Shown piece by piece: positions 42,069 to 49,838 of a stretch of DNA of 64,000 nt. The first letter of the stretch is position 1. Each line of letters starts with the position of its first letter. Below the pieces are notes generated by a model. That model ran no database searches, was not told the DNA's origin, and saw nothing but the letters and a program-made list of their open reading frames with translations. A program made the translations under genes and the position numbers. The stretch comes from Pseudomonadota bacterium (GTDB lineage: Bacteria; Myxococcota_A; Bradymonadia; Bradymonadales; GCA-2716585), in NCBI GenBank assembly GCA_005804885.1, contig SYOX01000207.1:1-64000 (forward strand), in the 5' to 3' direction.

Positions 42069-43094
42069 ATGACACCACGAAGCCTCCTCAAGCGATTCGA
42101 AGCCATCGTCCGGCTGCGCGCGCCGCTGGCCGCAGGAGCCTCCGCGCTGGCGCTCACCGCCGGGTGCGCCACCGGCGACGGCAGCGACTTCGACCCCCAC
42201 GAGCGCGCCCAATCCTATGAATCCCAAGGGTTCGCGACCTCGCCCGTTCAGCTCGGGCAGCAGGATTACGAGGAGCTGCTGGCGACCTTCAAGCGCGGCG
42301 AGAGCATCCCCCTGGATGTATGCCGGCGAGTCTGCGAACGCCTCGGCGGCGAGCAGGTGACGTCGTGCAACCTCCCGCTGGAGGCGGACGGTGAGGAGCC
42401 GCTGACCCTGATGTGCACGGTCGAGTACCGCTACTTCCACCCGGTCGGGCGCCGCCCGCCTGGGCTCCTGAGCGCCGCGCAGGCCGAGGGCGCCACGGCC
42501 TGCGGGCGCTGGTTCGCGGAGTCAGCCCGGTTGGAGGAGGGCGCCGTGCTCGCCTTCGCCGCCCTGCTCGACGAGCTGCGCGCCCACGGGGCCCCTCAGG
42601 CGCTCCAGGAGGCATGCCTCCAGGCCCTCTGGGACGAGGTCCACCACACCCACCTGACCCGCGCGCTGGCCCTGGCCCTGGGCGCCGACCCCCGACGCCC
42701 TGAGGTCGAGGAGTTCCGAGTCCGCCCGCTCCTTGAGATCGCGCTGGACAACGCCGTCGAGGGCTGCGTGCAGGAGACCTGGTCCGCCCTCCAGGCCACC
42801 TGGCAGGCCCACTTCGCCCAGCCCGGCCCCATCCAGCAGGCGCTGGCCGCCATCGCCGTCGACGAGACGCGCCACGCCGAGCTCTCCTGGGACATCGACG
42901 CCTGGATCATGACTCGCCTCGACGAAGGCGAGCGCCAACAGGTCATCGACGCCCGCGCCGAGGCCGTCGCGGCGCTGCGCCGCGCGCTCGCCTCGGTCGA
43001 CACCGCGCCGCTGCCCGCAGCGCTCGGGCTGCCAGACAGCGCCCAGGCGCTGGACCTCTTCGACACCCTGAGCGCCGATCTCCTGGCCGCCTGA
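42069..43094 (+). CDS. Ferritin-like domain lipoprotein
   Basis: The 341-residue protein follows GGAG by eight bases and has a lipobox ALTAGC near residue 33. An N-terminal Cys-containing region (40-130) is followed by a four-helix, ferritin-like bundle: ARLEEGAVLAFAALLDEL, LWDEVHHTHLTRAL (ExxH), DNAVEGCVQETWSAL and AIAVDETRHAELSWDIDAW (ExxH). The Glu/His spacing suits a di-iron centre. Such membrane-anchored ferritin-like proteins recur in this lineage; the activity (ferroxidase or oxygenase) is unknown. It is divergent from the Cys-rich lipoprotein. Confidence 0.85.
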   Translation: MTPRSLLKRFEAIVRLRAPLAAGASALALTAGCATGDGSDFDPHERAQSYESQGFATSPVQLGQQDYEELLATFKRGESIPLDVCRRVCERLGGEQVTSCNLPLEADGEEPLTLMCTVEYRYFHPVGRRPPGLLSAAQAEGATACGRWFAESARLEEGAVLAFAALLDELRAHGAPQALQEACLQALWDEVHHTHLTRALALALGADPRRPEVEEFRVRPLLEIALDNAVEGCVQETWSALQATWQAHFAQPGPIQQALAAIAVDETRHAELSWDIDAWIMTRLDEGERQQVIDARAEAVAALRRALASVDTAPLPAALGLPDSAQALDLFDTLSADLLAA

Positions 43095-43142
43095 CCCAAG
43101 GCCCACCCCGACATGGGACCCGTTTCCGCGCGCCGACCCTGA

Positions 43143-43206
43143 CTTGACCCTGGGCCGGGATCACAGCCCGCAAAGTTGACCCGAGGCCGGGATCACAGCC
43201 CGCAAA
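43143..43206 (+). repeat. 32-bp direct repeat, two copies
   Basis: Two tandem copies of the pattern TTGACCC-(TG/GA)GGCCGGGATCACAGCCCGCAAA. Each holds an inner hairpin-like GGGNNNNNNAGCCC. It lies after the ferritin-like gene and ahead of the RCC1 terminator. Confidence 0.7.
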
Positions 43207-43251
43207 TTGGTACAAACATGAATCAATACGGGCACTTGAGATGGTTGAGGG

Positions 43252-43278
43252 CGAGCCTGCGGCCGGCCCGCAGGCTCG
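43252..43278 (-). terminator. Terminator-like hairpin after the RCC1 gene
   Basis: CGAGCCTGCGG and CCGCAGGCTCG form a perfect 11-base-pair stem with a five-base loop, ten bases past the stop. No T-run follows, so it may be only a transcript-stabilising or Rho-independent-like end. Confidence 0.5.
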
Positions 43279-43287
43279 GAGGGGCGC

Positions 43288-45741
43288 TCAGAAGGCGACG
43301 GTCAGGATATCTTCGGTGAAGTCGCTGAAGCCGGCGCCGAGCTGTCCAAAGACGTTGTTGCCCCAGCACTGCACCTCCCCGCTGCGCTGGAGCGCGCAGG
43401 TGTGGCCCCCGCCGCTGACGATCTGGACGACGTCGACCGGCCTGACCAGCCGCCGAGGGCTGGACTGGCACCCGTCGCACTGGGGGTCGTCCTCACCGTA
43501 GCCGAGCTGGGCATCGTTGTTGCCGCCCCAGCAGTAGACCCGACCCTCGGCGTCAAAGGCGCAGGTGTGCGACGCACCCGCCGAGATCCCCACCACGCCG
43601 GAGAGCTCGGGGATCTCCGAGGGGGGGACGATGGAGTCGCTCTGGAAGCCGAGCCCGAGCTGTCCGCTGAAGTTGGCCCCCCAGCACATCACCCGCCCTT
43701 CGCCGACGATGGCGCAGGTGTGGAAGGCCCCGAGGGCCACCCCTCGGACCTCCTGCACGCCTTCGACCACGACCGGAGCAGTGACGCAGGGCTGACCGTT
43801 CGGGCAGACATCCGCGCCCTCGACGCCGATCTGGCCGAACTCGTTGTCCCCCCAGCACCTCAAGGTCGCGTCGTCGAGGGTGGCGCAGACGTGGCGCGGC
43901 CCCGAGAACAACCCGCGGACGCCAGCCACGACGGGGTCCAGCTCGGGGACTTCCAGGAAGTCGACGCGGGGATCGCCCAGGGCCCCCGAGAAGTTCGAAC
44001 CCCAGCAATGCACATCGCCAGTCAAGGTCGCCATGCAGGTGTGCTCATCCCCCGACGCCACCCTCTCGCCCAGGATCCCTTCGACGGCGCGCAGCGGCCT
44101 GTTGGTCACGACCGTGCCGGGCAAGCCGAGCCGCCCGAGGGCGTTGTTGCCCCAGCAGAAGAGCTCGCCGGATGGGTTGAGGGCGCAGGTGTGGGCGATG
44201 CCGACGGCCGCGTCCGAGGCGTCGTCCAGGTCGACGACCTCGACGGGCAAGTCCCTGAACAAGGGGATCGCCTGGCCGAGCTGCCCAGCTTCGTTGTCCC
44301 CCCAGCACATCAGCCGCCTGTCATCCAGCAGCGCGCAGGCGTGGCCGGCCCCGACGTCGTACTGGAGCACATCGGTCAGCGGCGTCCGCCCCGGCCCTGC
44401 CGCGCCAAACCCCACCGGGAAGCCGTCGACGGGCGTGCAGTTCCCCTCCACGCCGCCGTCGCCGAGCTGGCCGAGGGCGTTTTCTCCCCAGCACCACAGC
44501 TGGTTGAAGCCTTGCCCGCCGGGGTCGTAGGTCCCACACGAGAAGCTGGCGCCCAGCGCCAGAGTGCCGGTGTTGGACGAGCCAGGGATCAAGATGGGCT
44601 CGGTCACGATCGGGATCTGGCACTCACCGCCGAGCTGACCGTTGCCGTTGGCGCCCCAGCAGTAGACCTGCCCGTCGGAGCGGCCGCAGGTGTGGCCGTC
44701 GCCTGCGGCGAGCAGCTGGATCGCGATCCCCTCGGCCCGAAACCTGTCCACCTCGACGAAGACGCGGCGCGGCTCAGGGCCGGCCACCCCGAGCTGGCCG
44801 CTGGAGTTGTCCCCCCAGCAGACGACCACACCGGCGTCGATCGCGCAGCTGTGGCGCGACCCGGACACCAACTCAGTCACGTCGTGCAGGTCGTTCACGA
44901 AGCCTGGACAGGGATCGCACTCGAAGCCGTCGAGGCAGCGATCCGCTGGGGCGACGCAGCCCATGGTGTTGATCCCCGTCTCCCGCCCCAGCGCCAGGTT
45001 GCGGTTGCCGCCCCAGCACCAGACCGTCTGGGCGGTCGTCAGGACGCAGGCGTGGTCGCCGCCGACGACGATCTCCTGAGGTTCGACGCCCTCGGGCATC
45101 GGCACCTCGCGCAGGCCGCCGTCCGCGCCCCCCTCTGGGCCGAGCTGCCCCTTGTCGTTGAGCCCCCAGCACCACACACCCTGGGGGGCGCCCTCGACCG
45201 CCGTCAACGCGCAGGCGAAGCCGCCCCCCGCGTCGATCTGCGTCGCCCTGGGCAACCCCGAGATCGTCTGAAAGTCGACCTCGAAGGCTCGGCCCGAGGC
45301 CGAGTTACCCAGCTGCCCGACCTCATTGCCGCCCACGCAGGCCACCTGCCCTTCGGTGTCCAGCACGCAGGTGAAGTTGCTCCCCGTGGCCACCTGAGCG
45401 AGCAAGCCCAGGCCCGTGTCGACGACCTCCAAGGGCTCAGGGCTGAAGTAGAGCCGGGTGCCGTCGCCGAGCTGCCCGTCGCGGTTTCCCCCCCAGCACC
45501 TCAACGACCCGTCGGCCATCCTCGCGCAGGTGTGCGCGCCGGAGCCAGAGCCCTGGGACAGCGACAGCGCGCAGCGATCTGCCGGCCTGTCACCGCACTC
45601 CACCGGCGAGTCGGGCTCGCCCGGCTCGGGCTCCTGCTCGTCCCCGGCGAAGGTCACCTCGCCGACGTCTTCAAAGGTGCCACACCCCGCCAGCGTCAGC
45701 CCAAGCCACACACCACACACGCGCATCCATGGTTGGTTCAC
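43288..45741 (-). CDS. RCC1-repeat lipoprotein
   Basis: The 817-residue protein starts at GTG 45741, with AAGGGG eight bases upstream; ATG 45726 is the alternative. The lipobox is LTLAGC. Fourteen RCC1-type repeats are seen, each ending CWG(G/D/A)Nxx GQLG and containing ACxL..., which would build two seven-bladed propellers. Each blade has a Cys pair, apparently to stabilise the extracellular fold. The eukaryotic RCC1 role (GTP exchange on Ran) does not apply; it is a surface adhesion or binding protein, to judge by similar ones in Myxococcota. Confidence 0.9.
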   Translation of the reverse strand: MNQPWMRVCGVWLGLTLAGCGTFEDVGEVTFAGDEQEPEPGEPDSPVECGDRPADRCALSLSQGSGSGAHTCARMADGSLRCWGGNRDGQLGDGTRLYFSPEPLEVVDTGLGLLAQVATGSNFTCVLDTEGQVACVGGNEVGQLGNSASGRAFEVDFQTISGLPRATQIDAGGGFACALTAVEGAPQGVWCWGLNDKGQLGPEGGADGGLREVPMPEGVEPQEIVVGGDHACVLTTAQTVWCWGGNRNLALGRETGINTMGCVAPADRCLDGFECDPCPGFVNDLHDVTELVSGSRHSCAIDAGVVVCWGDNSSGQLGVAGPEPRRVFVEVDRFRAEGIAIQLLAAGDGHTCGRSDGQVYCWGANGNGQLGGECQIPIVTEPILIPGSSNTGTLALGASFSCGTYDPGGQGFNQLWCWGENALGQLGDGGVEGNCTPVDGFPVGFGAAGPGRTPLTDVLQYDVGAGHACALLDDRRLMCWGDNEAGQLGQAIPLFRDLPVEVVDLDDASDAAVGIAHTCALNPSGELFCWGNNALGRLGLPGTVVTNRPLRAVEGILGERVASGDEHTCMATLTGDVHCWGSNFSGALGDPRVDFLEVPELDPVVAGVRGLFSGPRHVCATLDDATLRCWGDNEFGQIGVEGADVCPNGQPCVTAPVVVEGVQEVRGVALGAFHTCAIVGEGRVMCWGANFSGQLGLGFQSDSIVPPSEIPELSGVVGISAGASHTCAFDAEGRVYCWGGNNDAQLGYGEDDPQCDGCQSSPRRLVRPVDVVQIVSGGGHTCALQRSGEVQCWGNNVFGQLGAGFSDFTEDILTVAF

Positions 45742-45890
45742 AGGCTAAACCCCTTCAAACATTCAGGCCCACCAGCCTCCAGGCGCCTCTGCGGGCCCTC
45801 ACCGGGAGCCCTCGGGAGGATCCCCGGCGGTTCCCATTCTTGAGCACGACCCCTCACCTTGTCACCCGCTCGAGGCCTGCCTTTGCCGCT

Positions 45891-46349
45891 CTACCAGCGC
45901 CGGAAGGCCGGGTGACCCTCCTTGACCGACACGAAGACCCCGTGGCACGAGGCCGTGATCTTGCCGCCAGCCTCGATCGTCGCCTCGATCGTCGCCCTGT
46001 CGCCGTCGATCTCCACCGCCCAGGCCTTCAGGCGCAACACCGCGTCCATCGGCGTCGGCCGCCTGAGCGTCACCGAGAAGCTCGCCGTCACCGTAAAGGG
46101 CAGCGCCTCGACCCCCCGCGCCCTCATCAAGCTCCACGCCGCGCACCAATTCGAATGACAGTCCAGCAACGCCCCGCAGATCCCACCGTTGAGGATCCCG
46201 TCAAAGGCCTTGTGGTGATCCTCCGGCCGCCACTCCGCCACCAGCGCTTCGCCCTCGACGAAGCTCTTGATCCGCAAGCCCTTTTCATTCGTCGGTCCGC
46301 ACCCGAAGCACACGCTCGTCGGCGCGTGGATCTCTTGCAAGCTCTTCAT
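45891..46349 (-). CDS. PaaI-type hotdog thioesterase
   Basis: The 152-residue protein has the hotdog pattern: FGCGPTNEKGLRIKSFVEG, then HHKAFDGILNGGICGALLDCHSNWCA and LPFTVTASFSVTLRRPTPMDAVL. HxxxDGxxxGG-like residues mark the catalytic loop. It may hydrolyse acyl-CoA in the cytoplasm; the substrate is open. Two consecutive ATGs (46352 and 46349) lie after GGGGAGG; the second has the better spacing. Confidence 0.85.
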   Translation of the reverse strand: MKSLQEIHAPTSVCFGCGPTNEKGLRIKSFVEGEALVAEWRPEDHHKAFDGILNGGICGALLDCHSNWCAAWSLMRARGVEALPFTVTASFSVTLRRPTPMDAVLRLKAWAVEIDGDRATIEATIEAGGKITASCHGVFVSVKEGHPAFRRW

Positions 46350-46446
46350 CATCCTCCCCCCTCACTGGAGTTCTCCAGGTCTCCACGCAGACCATCGTCA
46401 CATCAGATCCCAGATCGGATGCACAAGCCGCCCTTCCCCTGGTAAA

Positions 46447-46749
46447 AAGACGCCCTTGGTCCGAAGACGCCCTCGGCTCGAAGGCGCCATTGACCCGAAG
46501 ACGCCCTCGACCTGAAGACACCCTCAGCCCAAAGACGCCGTCGGCCCAAAGACGCCGTCGGCCCGAAGACGCCGCCGGCCTGAAGACGCCGTCAGTCTGA
46601 AGACACCGCCGGCCTGAAGACGCCCTCGGCCCGAAGACGCCGTTGGCCTGAAACGCTGTCGGCCTGAAACGCCGTCGGCCTGAAACGCCGTCGGCCTGAA
46701 GACGCCGTCGGCCTGAAGACGCCGTCGGCCCGAAGACGCCGTCGGCCCG
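46447..46749. repeat. 17-bp minisatellite, 18 copies
   Basis: Eighteen copies of AAGACGCCGTCGGCC(C/T)G, fifteen of 17 and three of 16 bases, fill 303 bases of the gap between thioesterase and hydrolase genes. The copies differ by one to four bases, mainly transitions, most divergent at the left end. As 17 is not a multiple of three and 16-mers occur, no open frame uses it. The last units lie 69 bases from the hydrolase start. Confidence 0.9.
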
Positions 46750-46817
46750 ATCGAGTCACTCTAACGCCGGGGAGATCCTGGCGCAAAGCGACCCCCACCG
46801 TCCACAGAGGATCGACC

Positions 46818-47615
46818 ATGCGCCCCGACAAGCCCTCGGACCCGGCCCTCCATACCGCCGCCCTGCCCCTCGGCCCGATGGCCTACACCGACAACGGCCA
46901 CCCCGGCCCCGCCGTGGTCCTCGTCCACGGCATGCCGGGATCACACCGCGACTTCAGGTGGCTCGATCCCGCCATGGACGCGGACATCCGCGTCGTGCGC
47001 GTGGACCTGCCCGGCTTCGGGGCCACGCCGCTGTCCACCGCCCCCGCGACGGACCTGGCTGGCCGCGGTCTCGCCGTCAAGGAGCTCCTCGACGCCCTGG
47101 ACATCCGAGGCGCCCTGCTCGTCGGCCACTCCATGGGCGGCGGCGTCGCCACCGCCTGCGCCACGCTCACCGATCGCGTCGCCGGCCTCGCCCTCATCGC
47201 CTCCCTCGGCCCCACCCCCCACCGCGCCCGCCGAGCCCACAGGCCCGAGCCCCTCGCCCGGCTGCTGCGAACCCCCCTGCTCGGCACCCTGCTGCTGCCC
47301 CTGGTCCGCCGCGGCTTCACCTCCGCCGGCTTCAAGGAGACCGACCGCGCCGTCCTCCAGCACACCCTCGACTGCGTCGTCGGCACCTCCTTCGCCGACC
47401 ACCGACGACACCTCAAGGCCCTCTCCCTCCCCACCGCCGTCATCTGGGCCGACGACGACAGCTTCATCGAGCCGGCCATCTTCGAAGCCCTCGCCGAATT
47501 CGCCCCCACCGGCCCGCGCCTGCGCTTTGACACCGGCGGCCACAACATCCAGAAGAGCCGCGCCGTCGAGATCGCCGCCCTGCTCTCCGACCTCGCCCGG
47601 ACCCTCCACGCCTGA
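46818..47615 (+). CDS. Alpha/beta hydrolase
   Basis: The 265-residue protein follows AGAGGA and has VVLVHGMPGSHRDF (oxyanion HG), nucleophile elbow GHSMGG, acid in IWADDDSFI and terminal histidine in DTGGHNIQ. These are the complete triad of the alpha/beta hydrolase superfamily. No signal peptide is present. Substrate unknown. The minisatellite precedes it. Confidence 0.95.
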   Translation: MRPDKPSDPALHTAALPLGPMAYTDNGHPGPAVVLVHGMPGSHRDFRWLDPAMDADIRVVRVDLPGFGATPLSTAPATDLAGRGLAVKELLDALDIRGALLVGHSMGGGVATACATLTDRVAGLALIASLGPTPHRARRAHRPEPLARLLRTPLLGTLLLPLVRRGFTSAGFKETDRAVLQHTLDCVVGTSFADHRRHLKALSLPTAVIWADDDSFIEPAIFEALAEFAPTGPRLRFDTGGHNIQKSRAVEIAALLSDLARTLHA

Positions 47616-47680
47616 TCCAGCCGCCTTGCCCCGCCCACCCTCCGTGCAGACCTTGCCCCTCCCCTGTACTGGAGGTGTCC

Positions 47681-48070
47681 ATGTTTCAAGAGGATTTTTT
47701 AATGCGCGAGATCGCCCGGATCGCCCAGGCGCTCCAGCGCCTCATCGGCCTGCGCCAAACCCAGCGCCACGAGGAGGCCCTCCAGACCCTCGATGAAGCC
47801 CTCGACGATCTGCTCGGCCTCGGCCTGGACGCCATCGACGCCCTCTCCGCCGACGATCTGGCCCGGTGGATCCAGATGGAGGCCGACCACGACGCCGCTC
47901 AGATCGCCCTGGCCCTGGCCGCGCTGCTCCGAGAGCGCGCCCTGCTCCTGGTCGACGCCGGAGAGGCCGCCCGCGCCGCACACACCTCCGACAAGGCCCG
48001 GCGCCTCCTCGCGCTGCTCGCCCCCGACACCCCACAGCCGCTCATCGACGCTCTAAACATCCATCAATAA
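47681..48070 (+). CDS. Small helical protein (DUF6483-like)
   Basis: The 129-residue protein follows GGAGG closely. It opens MFQEDFLMREIARIAQALQRLIGLRQ, a helical pattern seen in small DUF6483-like proteins, continuing with TPR-like helices (EEALQTLDEALDDLLGLG, ARAAHTSDKARRLLALL). It has no signal or membrane segment. I give no function. Confidence 0.65.
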   Translation: MFQEDFLMREIARIAQALQRLIGLRQTQRHEEALQTLDEALDDLLGLGLDAIDALSADDLARWIQMEADHDAAQIALALAALLRERALLLVDAGEAARAAHTSDKARRLLALLAPDTPQPLIDALNIHQ

Positions 48071-48136
48071 AGCCATTTGCACGAACAAGGCTCGCTTGCG
48101 TCGCCCATCCAGAGGTGCGCCCTCTCATGCTGGCCT

Positions 48137-49390
48137 TCAAGGCGAGCGGGGCACGGGCTCCCTCTCGCGGACGCCGGCCTCAGAGTCGTCGTAGGTGTAC
48201 TCCTGCGCGCCGCCGAGGAAGCGCGCCCCGTCCCAGCCGCACGCCCAGGGTTCCCGCTCGCGCGCCAAGTCGCAGATCAGGATCCGGCACACGGCGACCT
48301 GCGCCGGGGCGGCGGTCAAGAGCGCCACCAGCGCCTCCTCGGAGCGCCTCAGGGTATCCCGATCCGCCGCGCCTTGAAGCGGGAGGACGTAGGCCTGAGC
48401 CCCCTCTCGGCCCAGGTGGATCTCCAGCACGGCGATCTGGCGCTCGGCCGCGTCCGAGCCGAAGAGCGGCAGCACCAGCCACCCCTCCTGAAGCCACAGC
48501 GCTCGGTCGGTCCTGAGATCCAGGCCGCCCTCCGTCAAGCGCCACAGGCGCGCCAGCAGCCACGAGGACATCGGGGCGCCGCCGAGATCCACGGCGTCTG
48601 CGACGAAGCTGGCGACCTCACCGTCCTGAAGCAGATCCTCGGGGTGGACCTCTATCGCGGGGGGATGGTCGAGGGCGCGCGTGGGGATCCTGACCGTGTG
48701 GTAGAAGACCCCCCCGGCCTCGATGCCCCCCGTTCGGTCGTAAAACGTCACCGGGGACTTGCCTGAGGCGAGCCGCGCGAGGGTGTCTCGATCGACCCCG
48801 CAGCGGGTGAGGTTCACCGAGTGCAGTTCAGGCATGTGGTGAGGCGAGGCGAGGGCGAGGGCCCCTGGTGAAGCGACGAGGTTGCCGGTCAGGTCGAGGG
48901 ACTTGAGGGAGGGCAGGGCCGTGGTGCGGGACAGGAAGACTGCGCCGCCGGGTTGGAGCTCATTGCCGCTCAGATCGAGGTGCTGAAGGGAGGGCCAGGG
49001 CTTCTCCATGAGCATTCGAAGGTGTTGGTCGGCCATCCCGCAGCGGATCGAGAGGCGCGTCAGGTGCCGGAGGCCTGAGTTTCTTGCGAGGGCGTCGAAG
49101 CGCCTGAGGTCGATCCCGACCTGTCGAGTCAGCGAGCGGGCCAGGAGCCACTCGGGGCGTCCTACGGTCGACTGGGAGGCGCGCTCGACCCAGGCGGCGG
49201 GCATGGCGCGGGCCTCATCGGGCCAGCTCTGGGCGCGCATGTGGGCGTCGGCGTACTCCAGAAGCACGTCGAAGCCGGGCTCGTAGGACCACCCTTCGAA
49301 GAGGACGCAGAGCGCCGCCCACCTGACCTCGATCGGGTCCTGGTCCGAGAAGATCTGGCGAAGCTGAACAAGGCGCGCGTTGATGGTCAA
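48137..49390 (-). CDS. Leucine-rich repeat protein
   Basis: I place the start at TTG 49390, which has GGAGAG just upstream; the open frame beyond it runs through the two-hairpin repeat and has no coding character. The 417-residue protein has LRRs at about 95-210: LRHLTRLSIRCGMAD, LQHLDLSGNELQPGG, LKSLDLTGNLVASPG and LHSVNLTRCGVDRD. The C-terminal half is a separate, unrecognised domain with several Trp. It is presumably cytoplasmic and protein-binding. Similar LRR proteins are widespread in Myxococcota. Confidence 0.8.
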   Translation of the reverse strand: MTINARLVQLRQIFSDQDPIEVRWAALCVLFEGWSYEPGFDVLLEYADAHMRAQSWPDEARAMPAAWVERASQSTVGRPEWLLARSLTRQVGIDLRRFDALARNSGLRHLTRLSIRCGMADQHLRMLMEKPWPSLQHLDLSGNELQPGGAVFLSRTTALPSLKSLDLTGNLVASPGALALASPHHMPELHSVNLTRCGVDRDTLARLASGKSPVTFYDRTGGIEAGGVFYHTVRIPTRALDHPPAIEVHPEDLLQDGEVASFVADAVDLGGAPMSSWLLARLWRLTEGGLDLRTDRALWLQEGWLVLPLFGSDAAERQIAVLEIHLGREGAQAYVLPLQGAADRDTLRRSEEALVALLTAAPAQVAVCRILICDLAREREPWACGWDGARFLGGAQEYTYDDSEAGVREREPVPRSP

Positions 49391-49428
49391 GGTCTCTCCT
49401 GGGTTGATCCTCGCGGCACACGCCGCGA

Positions 49429-49543
49429 GCGCCCCACGCTCCTCGCACCGCCCCCGTTGGGGACGGGCTCGTCGGGTGGGGCTTGGATGCGCGGGGTGGG
49501 CTGCGACCTGTCGGTCGCAGGCCGGCGGGCGACCGAAGTCGAC
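49429..49543 (-). repeat. Two-hairpin dispersed repeat, copy B
   Basis: Reverse-orientation copy of the element at 58-180, just upstream of the LRR gene start. The first hairpin is CTGCGACC-TGTC-GGTCGCAG, fully paired, the second CCGTCCCC/GGGGGCGG. The sequence between copies B and C (49544-49637) shows nothing else. Confidence 0.75.
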
Positions 49544-49637
49544 CTGTGGGGAGTGTCCCTGACGACGAGGCCCGTCCAAATCCGAAGCTCCCCTCTTGCG
49601 TCGATCCGGCCCTTCGATCCGCTCTCGTCCGTGCGGA

Positions 49638-49736
49638 GGCCTGCGCCCATCGGGCGCAGCCCACCCGGGTATCCAAGCCCCACCCGACGAGCCCGTCCCC
49701 AACGGGGGCGGTGCGAGGAGCGTGGGGCGCTCGTCG
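49638..49736 (+). repeat. Two-hairpin dispersed repeat, copy C
   Basis: Forward copy that faces copy B. The first hairpin is CTGCGCCC-ATC-GGGCGCAG; relative to copy B, an A-T pair is exchanged for C-G, so pairing is kept. The second hairpin is identical to that of copy B. Confidence 0.75.
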
Positions 49737-49783
49737 GTTGGGGCGGCGCGTCGATGGACGTGCGTGCCTTCCCTGCGGCGAGT

Positions 49784-49792
49784 TGCTACACT
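49784..49792 (+). promoter_or_regulatory. Candidate extended -10 for the PHP lipoprotein
   Basis: TTGCTACACT has an extended -10 form (TGnTACACT) and lies 47 bases ahead of the start. No clear -35 is seen. Confidence 0.3.
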
Positions 49793-49838
49793 GCCTCATT
49801 CCGAGGATCGCGGCCAGCCCGCGCCGACAAGGTAGGTT

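Noticed and set aside
43143-43206. CRISPR remnant of two 32-base repeats
   Set aside because: The two copies are adjacent with no spacer.
43402-45843. Plus-strand 813-codon frame opposite the RCC1 gene
   Set aside because: Its apparent periodicity simply mirrors the RCC1 repeats.
46447-46749. CRISPR array
   Set aside because: Units are contiguous and only 17 bases long, no spacers, no cas genes in the window.
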